A DNA stretch of 6,129 nucleotides from positions 1 to 6,129 of the forward strand of contig VXZL01000508.1 in the NCBI GenBank assembly GCA_009845505.1. Direction: 5' to 3'. A program made the position numbers and the translations under genes. How positions within the stretch are numbered: the stretch's first letter is position 1; each line of letters opens with the position of its first letter. The DNA comes from Candidatus Poribacteria bacterium (GTDB lineage Bacteria; Poribacteria; WGA-4E; WGA-3G). Positions 1-6,129 of this stretch are shown here, one piece after another. The notes beneath the pieces were generated by a model. The model did no database searches. It saw only the letters and a list, made by a program, of their open reading frames with translations, and was not told the DNA's origin.

Positions 1-120
1 GTGCAAGCCTATAGAGGCTTGCAGGACAATGTTTCACGATGGTGTCTGGTTAAGTACGAAAGGGTTTCAGCGAACCCAGCCCGTGTGAATTACACCGAAA
101 AACTGTCCGAAACGAAGTAG
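1..120 (+). other. Unidentified left-edge segment with open frame and hairpins
   Basis: Reading frame 1 on the plus strand is open from the window edge to a TAG at 118-120, giving 39 codons that could be the tail of a gene entering from the left. After that TAG the same frame stays open to a TGA at 211-213 and contains an ATG at 133. I recognise no protein family in it. The segment also holds several inverted repeats: 2-10 with 15-23, a GGGTT/AACCC pair near 63-78, and a GTGT/ACAC pair near 83-95. A structured RNA or the end of a mobile element is therefore as likely as a coding tail. It opposes the direction of every other gene here. Function unknown. Confidence 0.2.
2..23. repeat. Perfect inverted repeat, 9-bp stem with 4-base loop
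   Basis: TGCAAGCCT at 2-10 is followed by loop ATAG and the exact reverse complement AGGCTTGCA at 15-23. It would form a stable hairpin on either strand. No T-run follows within the visible sequence in the plus direction. In the minus direction the window ends, so a terminator role cannot be judged. Confidence 0.6.
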
Positions 121-146
121 AGGGCAGATCAGATGCCTATAGTTAG

Positions 147-182
147 AAAAAATTTACGGTGGTTTTCGGTTAATTCCACCGT
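147..182 (-). terminator. Candidate rho-independent terminator after the NHL gene
   Basis: Read on the minus strand, ACGGTGG (from 182) and CCACCGT (to 156) form a 7-bp stem around a 13-base loop, followed after AAA by six T residues (152-147). It begins 76 bases downstream of the NHL gene's stop codon and could end the minus-strand transcription unit. The loop is large and there are three bases between stem and T-run, so this is a moderate rather than strong terminator call. Confidence 0.45.
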
Positions 183-258
183 TTCTGGATTATCAAAAGT
201 TTTTAACAATTGAAATACGACAAGGGGAACGGGTTCAGTCTTACTTAGACATTAGTCG

Positions 259-1293
259 CTATGGGCTCTCCATTTCTTTAAGAAAAACTTGGAATACCTT
301 TATATCGTTCGCTTCCGCATCACTCACAAAGACGCGTCCGCTTTTCGAGACTGCGATACCCACTGGCTGTAAGAGCCCAGAGGTACTAAACTTCATAATA
401 CTCTTTCCGTCCAGTGTAAAGACTTGGATACGCCGATTACCACTATCTGTGACGTAAAGATAATTCCATTCGTCAAGAGCGATGCACTTGGGATCCTGGA
501 GCTGCCCAAGTTCGCGTCCTTCTCCGCCCCACGCATTAATAGGGTTACCACTGAAATCGTATTTTTTGATGAGGTGGTTGCCTGTATCAACAATATAAAC
601 GTTCCCGTCTGAGTCAACACTCAAGTCTGTTGGGTTCCAAAGCTGCTCTCTGCCACTCCCAAAGCCGCCGTGTGCTACAACGGGGACACCCGCGACATTG
701 AATTCAATCCAACGATGGTTCCCAGTATCAACGATATAGACCTCGCCATTGCGTCCGATACCGATGCCTTCGGGTCGGTCAAGTAAAACGTCGTCTACAG
801 TTTCACTGAGCGGATAAAAAATCTGATCGACGAAATTGCAGTATTGGACCCGATCGTTCCCAGTGTCTGCGACATAGAGGCGGTAACTCCGTTGGAAACT
901 CAATGCTATATCGGTAGGATGATCAAACTCACCTGTTTGCCATCCACGCCCTCCGAATTCGGTGATAAAACCACCAGTGTGGTCGATCACTTGAACCCGG
1001 TTGTTCCCTGCGTCAGCTACATAGATGCGCTGCTGTTCATCTATAGCGAGCCCCAATGGGGTCCGAAATTCACCTACGCCCTGCCCGACACTACCGATGG
1101 TTTCCAAGTATCTGATACCCAATATAGGAGGTGCCTTCCGCTCACGGTTTGATAGCAAAATTTCAATAGGCGGTTGTGAAATTTCAGTTTCGGGTAGGGT
1201 ACAACTCAAACAGAATGTGAGAAGGAGAAAGTAGCCGAGGTTTTTAGCCCCGTTGCACCTTAAATTTGAAAACGAACGTTGTTTGCTGTTCAT
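259..1293 (-). CDS. NHL-repeat six-bladed beta-propeller lipoprotein
   Basis: A 344-residue predicted envelope lipoprotein. Residues 1-31 look like a lipoprotein signal: basic N-terminus, hydrophobic stretch GYFLLLTFCLS, then Cys31 as the possible lipid-attached residue, although the residues before it match the lipobox only loosely. From about residue 60 there are six NHL repeats, with core motifs near 91-104 (YVADAGNNRVQVID), 139-151, 185-198, 232-247, 279-292 and 321-334, as expected for a closed propeller. NHL propellers usually bind proteins or ligands; a few are enzymes, and nothing here shows catalysis. I chose the ATG at 1291-1293. An in-frame TTG at 1318-1320 would add nine residues, and neither has a strong ribosome binding site. 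The start lies inside the upstream gene, overlapping by 50 bases, so the two are probably translationally linked and may act together at the cell envelope. The partner or ligand is unknown. Confidence 0.85.
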   Translation of the reverse strand: MNSKQRSFSNLRCNGAKNLGYFLLLTFCLSCTLPETEISQPPIEILLSNRERKAPPILGIRYLETIGSVGQGVGEFRTPLGLAIDEQQRIYVADAGNNRVQVIDHTGGFITEFGGRGWQTGEFDHPTDIALSFQRSYRLYVADTGNDRVQYCNFVDQIFYPLSETVDDVLLDRPEGIGIGRNGEVYIVDTGNHRWIEFNVAGVPVVAHGGFGSGREQLWNPTDLSVDSDGNVYIVDTGNHLIKKYDFSGNPINAWGGEGRELGQLQDPKCIALDEWNYLYVTDSGNRRIQVFTLDGKSIMKFSTSGLLQPVGIAVSKSGRVFVSDAEANDIKVFQVFLKEMESP

Positions 1294-2024
1294 TGAAATC
1301 GCTCGTGACTCTGGGAACAATAATCCGCAAGCTACTATAACTGATGCTGCGTTTGCGGAAATAGAGGAAAAATCTGGTATGTTGCCGTGGCATCACTGTC
1401 GTTTTTTCAATATCTTCTCTGGGCAGTATTGCTGGGTCGCCCTGTATTCTAATGGTCTTATCCCATCGGAATATTTCCGCTGCAAATTCCGGCGGCAATT
1501 CCGGCCTGAAATTCTTTTTTAGATAAAAGGATTCCTGTGATTTGTCAATGGGTTTAGTAACATTTCCGGTGCCATCGAGCATCTGGCAATCTTTTCTTTT
1601 GAAGGAAATCCAATAGTCCGTGCCGTTATAGATAAAGATAGCAAACGCATCAACCGCCTTCACGTTGTTGAGGGGAAGTGCCATAGCTGTTACGCCGTTT
1701 TTGACATAAACGACAGTGCCTGTCTGTGGCATGATAACGGCATCTGGGTCGAACACAGGGACAATCATTTCAGGTTGAAATGTGTCTTTGATGAAATCCG
1801 GGACTTCCGGCACTTTTGAGCAGCCCAGAGGCGTAAATGACAAACAGAGGCCCCCTAAGATTTGCAAGACAGACCTTCGAGACAGAGGTTTATCTCCTAT
1901 CTCTCCGCTTTCCGATCTTCGCTTTTCGCTCTTCGCTTTCCACTCTTCGCTCTTTGCTTTTCGCGCCGCGCGGTCCGCGACACGCGGTTTGCGGTCTGCG
2001 GTCTGCGGTTCGCGATTTTTTGTC

Positions 2025-2035
<11 letters not shown>
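1244..2035 (-). CDS. Uncharacterised Tat-type lipoprotein with repeat-extended N-terminus
   Basis: A 263-residue protein I do not recognise. Residues 51-72 read LSRRSVLQIL then GGLCLSFTPLGC: a twin-arginine pair (Arg53-Arg54), a hydrophobic core and Cys72 at a loose lipobox. This suggests export folded by the Tat route and anchoring as a lipoprotein. The remaining 190 or so residues look like a soluble, beta-rich domain rich in aromatic and hydrophobic strands, with no catalytic motif I can identify. The N-terminus before the twin arginines is about 50 residues, unusually long. Residues 9-22 and 25-45 of it are translated heptamer repeats (TADRKPRVADR-like and KAKSEEWKAKSEKRR-like), highly charged and unlike the rest. 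I chose the ATG at 2033-2035 because a good GGAG lies six bases upstream; ATGs at 2045-2047 and 2081-2083 are possible. It overlaps the end of the ROK kinase gene by 11 bases and the start of the NHL gene by 50. Confidence 0.7.
1901..1963. repeat. Degenerate heptamer tract, nine units (CTCTTCG type)
   Basis: Nine consecutive 7-base units on the plus strand, all variants of ctcttcg/cttttcg (for example 1922-1928 cttttcg, 1929-1935 ctcttcg, 1943-1949 ctcttcg, 1957-1963 cttttcg). On the minus strand it encodes residues 25-45 of the Tat-type lipoprotein, giving Lys/Ser/Glu/Arg-rich peptide. Because seven is not a multiple of three, each unit is read in all three phases over 21 bases. No phase has a stop, so the tract stays open. 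Confidence 0.85.
1970..2011. repeat. Heptamer tract, six units (GCGGTCT type)
   Basis: Six consecutive 7-base units on the plus strand: gcggtcc, gcgacac, gcggttt, gcggtct, gcggtct, gcggttc, followed by gcg. It encodes residues 9-22 of the Tat-type lipoprotein on the minus strand. It lies six bases from the CTCTTCG-type tract, so two repeat families are stacked at one gene start. The unit resembles the tcgcggt repeat inside the neighbouring ROK gene (2863-2901), which points to one related family. Confidence 0.85.
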
Positions 2036-3104
<1,069 letters not shown>

Positions 3105-3132
3105 TTATCGCTTCCAATCTATATAGTCCTGA

Positions 3133-3159
3133 AAAAATCTGCTAATTCTGCAAATCCTG
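3133..3159. repeat. Degenerate 9-base triple repeat in the galK-ROK gap
   Basis: Three imperfect 9-base units lie side by side: aaaaatctg, ctaattctg and caaatcctg. They fill the middle of the 76-base gap (3105-3180) between galK and the ROK kinase gene. They look like a decayed simple repeat rather than a promoter or terminator. The rest of the gap holds only the ROK ribosome binding site. Confidence 0.3.
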
Positions 3160-3180
3160 ATCCGAAACAACCGCAGAAGG

Positions 3181-4464
3181 CTAATAGTTAAAGACTTGCG
3201 CGCCATTGCTAATATTACAGAGGTAAATTTCAGGTTCAATGCCAGTCTGTTTGCGGTATTCTGTTGTTATACGCGTACGAAAGGTCTCTAAAGCGTCTCT
3301 ATGAAGAATACTGACCGTACACCCCCCAAACCCTGCGCCCGTCATTCGGGTTCCAATTACGCCTTCAACATCACGGGCGATGTCCGTAAGGAGATCTAAT
3401 TCTCTGCAGCTAACTGCGTAATCATCGCGTAGTCCTTTGTGTGAGGCGTTCATTAACTTACCGAACGCTATGAGTGGATCATCTATCTTTTCGGATGTTT
3501 GCTGGTTCCGTGCCTTGAGCGTAGAGACGGCATCAAGTACACGCGTGTTTTCCTCAATAACGTATCCACATCTTTTTTGTGTTAGCGCGGGTAACTTTCC
3601 TTCACGTTTCTTGAAGTCAGACAGGGTAATGTCGCGAAGAGAAGATATACCGGGTAGCCACTGGCTCAAGATGTCAACGCCTCTTTCACATTCTGCTCGC
3701 CGTTTATTATATTCAGAAGCAGCAAGTTCCCGTTTGACCTTAGTGTTGCAAATAGCAATGCAATGCGCCCCTAAATTGAGGGGTACATGCTCATACGCAA
3801 GTGAACGACAATCAAGAAACAGTCCATGATCCGCCCGACCTAAGAGCGAGATGGTCTGATCCATGATACCACAATTAACGCCAACAAATTCGTGCTCCAC
3901 GCGCTGGCACACTGCAGCAAGTTCTTTCTTGCGCGCTTCTGACACTGCAGCGTTTGGGGAAGACTGCGGTATAGCACTGGTTAAAAAAGCAAGCGCGGCG
4001 GACACTGACAGGGCAGCCGAAGAACTTAATCCTGCCCCAATAGGAACGTCTCCGATGATAACGGCATCAATTCCAGCAATTTTATTGCCAGATTCTTGTA
4101 GAAGGGACGCGACCCCTATTAAGTAGTAACTCCAAGTCGGTGCCTTCGGTGGAACCGGACGGAGGGCATCAAGATTCAGTTCAAAGGATTCATTGACATC
4201 TAACGCGTGTAAAACAGCACGCCGGTCAGTCCGTGCACGCATAGCGATATGGATATATTTATCAATCGCGACTGGAAACACATAACCGTCGTTATAATCC
4301 GTATGTTCACCGATTAGGTTCACCCTACCTGGGGCAGATACAACGCACCTTGGTGAAGCACCGAAGATAGTCTCAAACTTCTGTTTCGCAGCAGAAATAT
4401 GCTTATGTCTACTTCCGAGGGTGTTTGGAGTACTTGGACTATCCATCAAAGCGTCTCGTTTCAT
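3181..4464 (-). CDS. galK: Galactokinase
   Basis: A 427-residue GHMP-family kinase that phosphorylates D-galactose at C1 with ATP, the entry step of the Leloir pathway, in the cytoplasm. The galactokinase signature is intact: APGRVNLIGEHTDYNDG (44-60, with Arg47 in the active site and the sugar-binding EHTDY). The ATP-binding GHMP motif GDVPIGAGLSSSAAL is at 138-152, the catalytic Asp at 202 (CGIMDQ, 198-203), and the C-terminal GTRMTGAGFGGC at 371-382. It is a little longer than the usual 380-400 residues, with an extended N-terminus and a small loop near 163-178, but no key residue is missing. The ATG at 4462-4464 has GGA(A) about eight bases upstream; an ATG at 4444-4446 is a weaker alternative. 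No galT, galE or galM is in the window, but the adjacent ROK kinase suggests a hexose-salvage role. Because the EHTDY sugar-binding motif is canonical, other GHMP sugar kinases are unlikely. Confidence 0.95.
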   Translation of the reverse strand: MKRDALMDSPSTPNTLGSRHKHISAAKQKFETIFGASPRCVVSAPGRVNLIGEHTDYNDGYVFPVAIDKYIHIAMRARTDRRAVLHALDVNESFELNLDALRPVPPKAPTWSYYLIGVASLLQESGNKIAGIDAVIIGDVPIGAGLSSSAALSVSAALAFLTSAIPQSSPNAAVSEARKKELAAVCQRVEHEFVGVNCGIMDQTISLLGRADHGLFLDCRSLAYEHVPLNLGAHCIAICNTKVKRELAASEYNKRRAECERGVDILSQWLPGISSLRDITLSDFKKREGKLPALTQKRCGYVIEENTRVLDAVSTLKARNQQTSEKIDDPLIAFGKLMNASHKGLRDDYAVSCRELDLLTDIARDVEGVIGTRMTGAGFGGCTVSILHRDALETFRTRITTEYRKQTGIEPEIYLCNISNGAQVFNY

Positions 4465-4500
4465 AGCATTTCCAGTAGATTGTTACAGACGACCTCTTGA

Positions 4501-4553
4501 CTAACTGCTGACAATGGCTTCCGGTTTCGTAGCGAACGCCTGACCGCTAATCA
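4501..4553. repeat. Relict heptamer-like units in the galK upstream gap
   Basis: Within the 86-base gap before galK (4465-4550) are two pairs of related 7-base units, ctaactg/ctgacaa (4501-4514) and ctgaccg/ctaatca (4540-4553), separated by unrelated sequence containing a TTCG/CGAA mini-inverted repeat (4527-4537 area). The second pair runs into the stop codon of the AccD-like gene. This may be a decayed repeat of the same kind as the tracts further left. I saw no convincing promoter in the gap. Confidence 0.25.
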
Positions 4554-5273
4554 CTGGGAAAAAAATTTCAAAAATCGTCCCAACACATCAGGTAGATCGG
4601 CGCGCCGGACATAGCAATCAACGCTTATGTCAGGTTTCACCGCTATATCCGATGCGGGTGCCTGCGTCAAAAGTTGCTCCTCGGGTGCGTGTAGCGCCGG
4701 TTGTAGATTCGGAGATGTTCGTTTCTGAAGGGGTATACTTCCCTCGGCAATCACCAATTCTCCAAGCGGGAGATACGTTGCAAGCGGATATACTTCTGTT
4801 TCAGTTAAAACAGTGATGTGAGGTAGCGATGCATCTGCCAATCGTTCCATCTGCATTGTCAAATAGGTGATTCCGGTAGAAGCACCCGCCGACCCTTCCG
4901 GTTGGCAGGCGACAATTGTAATAAGCGGAATCCGTTTTTGTAGACCTTTCTCAATAGTAGTGAGAAGGAGGGAAACATCAATTTCTGTAGGAATTACGTC
5001 AATATCTACGATGAAAAGACAGACAGGATGGTCTGAAATTGTTCCCTCAACGGCGAGTCCGAAGGCATTGGTAGACTCAATTTCCATTGCCGAAGAATCA
5101 TCAAGCAGGTACGCAACTCGTTTTTCAGCAAGTAGAGGGAACAGGGCACCACAATATGAACAGGTATAAAGATTCCGTTCAAGTTCACCTCTAAAAGCGA
5201 ACTCTTGACATCTGGTACACTTATACCATAAGTTAACGCCCTGTTCTGTGTCGTTAGAGATACGCGCTTCCAT
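4551..5273 (-). CDS. AccD-like zinc-ribbon protein, probable carboxyltransferase pseudoenzyme
   Basis: A 240-residue relative of the beta subunit of acetyl-CoA carboxylase carboxyltransferase (AccD, about 280-300 residues). The N-terminus WYKCTRCQEFAFRGELERNLYTC followed by SYC, residues 16-41, keeps the AccD zinc ribbon: Cys19, 22, 38 and 41 with the same x2-x15-x2 spacing and the ELERNL core. The later order of elements also follows AccD: VEGTISDHPV, an EKGLQKRIPLITI strand, MQMERLADASLPHITVLTE, LGELVIAEG, and a YVRRADLPDVLGRFL end. The glycine-rich segments that hold the acyl-CoA carbonyl are changed: the GGSMG region is gone, the GGARMQE site reads CQPEGSAG (124-130), and the FAGPRVIEQT region is replaced by unrelated sequence. 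Catalysis therefore looks unlikely; a regulatory, nucleic-acid-binding or scaffold role is possible. GGAG lies ten bases before the ATG at 5271-5273. It sits 38 bases after the STAS gene, with no accA partner in view. Confidence 0.7.
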   Translation of the reverse strand: MEARISNDTEQGVNLWYKCTRCQEFAFRGELERNLYTCSYCGALFPLLAEKRVAYLLDDSSAMEIESTNAFGLAVEGTISDHPVCLFIVDIDVIPTEIDVSLLLTTIEKGLQKRIPLITIVACQPEGSAGASTGITYLTMQMERLADASLPHITVLTETEVYPLATYLPLGELVIAEGSIPLQKRTSPNLQPALHAPEEQLLTQAPASDIAVKPDISVDCYVRRADLPDVLGRFLKFFSQ

Positions 5274-5311
5274 TTTTCGTCTACTCCGAGATTTGTTTTA
5301 GGAACGTGTCT

Positions 5312-5677
5312 TTAAGACTTCATAATTCCTGCTATCGCTTCTGCTTCCGAATCATAACAGTCGAAAATTGTCATCAGTTTTGCCATAACGATGAGACTTC
5401 TGACGTTCCCACCGAGATTAAGGAGGACCACCTGTCCATTAGTTCGTCGGACAGAAGTATGGACAGAGACAAGCACACCTAAGCCAGAACTATCCATCAT
5501 CTGGACGCGTTCCAAGTTCAAAATCAGGTTGAGATGTTCTCGGGGTTCCGCAGGGTTATCAGCAATCTGAACCTGCTCCTCAATGATTTTTTTTAGAGCT
5601 AAGGCATCGGCGCCAATAACTTTTCCTGCGATATCCAGAATTGTAATACTGCCTTTGTGTCGAAGGTTGACTTGCAT
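5312..5677 (-). CDS. STAS-domain anti-anti-sigma factor (RsbV/SpoIIAA type)
   Basis: A 121-residue single STAS domain. The conserved phosphorylation loop MDSSGLGVLV is at 61-70; one of Ser63/Ser64 would be phosphorylated by the partner kinase, and the unphosphorylated form would bind that kinase and free its target. Flanking features fit the family: the LNLILNLERVQ strand before the loop, the GQVVLLNLGGNVRSLI strand-helix (81-96) and a C-terminal FDCYDSEAEAI (105-115). A slightly long insertion near 40-48 (DNPAEPREH) separates helix and strand. The length is normal. The ATG at 5675-5677 has AAGGA six bases upstream; this site lies in a 10-base palindrome (5678-5687). The gene starts 20 bases after the kinase gene, as expected for a co-expressed partner-switch pair. 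No sigma factor or PP2C phosphatase is in the window. Confidence 0.9.
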   Translation of the reverse strand: MQVNLRHKGSITILDIAGKVIGADALALKKIIEEQVQIADNPAEPREHLNLILNLERVQMMDSSGLGVLVSVHTSVRRTNGQVVLLNLGGNVRSLIVMAKLMTIFDCYDSEAEAIAGIMKS

Positions 5678-5697
5678 AGGAATTCCTTAAAAAATTG

Positions 5698-6126
5698 TTA
5701 TGGATTAGGAGTCTGCTTATATTTGACCATTTTGATAATTGTGCCGTTGGCTTCATAATTTACCGAATCCATGCAGGCTTCCATTAGAAAAAGTCCTCTC
5801 CCACTGCTTTTAAGCAAATTTTCCGGGTCCAGTGGATCTGCGACCGTTTGACGCGTGAACCCTTCACCCTCGTCCTCAATGACAATGGTTAGTCTATCCT
5901 CAGCAAGAATGAACTGAAAAGTAGCCTTTTTGCCCAGATCCTCTTTATTGCCGTGTTTGATTGCGTTTGTACCCGCTTCAATGACAGCAAGGTTAATCTG
6001 CTCCTGGATGTCCTCACCGAAACCCATCTCTTTTAAGATCTCGCTGACAACAACATCAAGCAGGTAAACATGTTGCATTGAGCTTGGGAGAGAAAGCGTA
6101 ATAACCTGTTCAGTTCTCTCGCCCAC
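5698..6126 (-). CDS. RsbW-like serine kinase / anti-sigma factor (HATPase)
   Basis: A GHKL-type ATPase of 142 residues, matching the size of RsbW/SpoIIAB-family anti-sigma kinases. The N-box EAGTNAIKHGN is at 50-60 (Glu50, Asn54, His58), the G1 box EDEGEGF at 84-90 and the G2 box SSGRGLFLM at 107-115. ATP-binding residues look intact. It would phosphorylate the downstream STAS protein and hold a sigma factor or other target. The call starts at a GTG at 6124-6126, but the frame is open to the window edge (one further codon visible), so the true start may lie just outside and no ribosome binding site can be seen. The domain begins normally with ITLSLPSSMQHV, so at most a few residues are missing. 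The target is not encoded here; it could be a sigma factor or a sensor kinase pathway. Confidence 0.88.
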   Translation of the reverse strand: MGERTEQVITLSLPSSMQHVYLLDVVVSEILKEMGFGEDIQEQINLAVIEAGTNAIKHGNKEDLGKKATFQFILAEDRLTIVIEDEGEGFTRQTVADPLDPENLLKSSGRGLFLMEACMDSVNYEANGTIIKMVKYKQTPNP

Positions 6127-6129
6127 GTT

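Noticed and set aside
133..213. 26-codon plus-strand open frame starting ATG at 133
   Set aside because: No ribosome binding site, no recognisable sequence, and it overlaps the candidate minus-strand terminator.
844..1152. Plus-strand open frames antisense to the NHL gene (also 424-612)
   Set aside because: The minus strand shows six regular propeller repeats here; the antisense frames simply mirror that repetition.
1901..2011. CRISPR array
   Set aside because: Units are 7 bases in direct tandem with no spacers, which is a simple tandem repeat and not a CRISPR.
3108..3140. Possible sigma-70 promoter before the ROK gene (TTAGCA, 16 bases, TATAGA on the minus strand)
   Set aside because: Both boxes match the consensus at only four of six positions, and the transcript would start at or inside the ribosome binding site.
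3131..3180. Possible terminator after galK (T-run with TCTGC/GCAGA pairing)
   Set aside because: The stem is only five pairs with a loop of about 20 bases, and the T-run is not adjacent to it.
3437..3829. 130-codon plus-strand open frame inside galK
   Set aside because: It is fully antisense to the conserved galactokinase coding sequence and its translation resembles no family.

Overview
The window carries seven genes, all on the minus strand, so transcription runs from position 6129 towards position 1. The spacing is tight: gaps of 20, 38, 86 and 76 bases, then two overlaps. They could form one or a few transcription units. No obvious promoter is visible, so the main one probably lies beyond the right edge. 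I cannot name the organism from sequence alone. Lipoprotein signals, a twin-arginine signal, NHL propellers, partner-switch regulators and heptanucleotide repeat tracts inside genes fit a Gram-negative-type uncultivated environmental bacterium. A Poribacteria-like lineage is a guess from general resemblance, not a demonstrated assignment.

Right part (4551-6129): an RsbW-type HATPase serine kinase/anti-sigma factor, then an RsbV/SpoIIAA-type STAS protein with the conserved double-serine site. Next comes a short relative of the acetyl-CoA carboxylase carboxyltransferase beta subunit (AccD). It keeps the four-cysteine zinc ribbon but lacks the glycine-rich active-site motifs, and looks like a pseudoenzyme.

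Middle (2025-4464): a complete galactokinase (galK) followed by a ROK-family sugar kinase that looks like a glucokinase. The ROK gene contains an in-frame tract of a perfect 7-base repeat and a second probable insertion just before its active site.

Left part (1-2035): a protein of unknown function with a twin-arginine/lipoprotein-like signal. Its N-terminus is lengthened by two further, different heptamer tracts. It overlaps a lipoprotein predicted to fold as a six-bladed NHL propeller. After that gene lie a candidate terminator and a region with strong small inverted repeats (1-146) that I could not identify.

The sugar kinases, the partner-switch pair and the two envelope proteins do not form a pathway I recognise. 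The most unusual features are the heptamer tracts that have entered two neighbouring genes without breaking them, and the degenerate AccD-like protein beside the anti-sigma/anti-anti-sigma pair.
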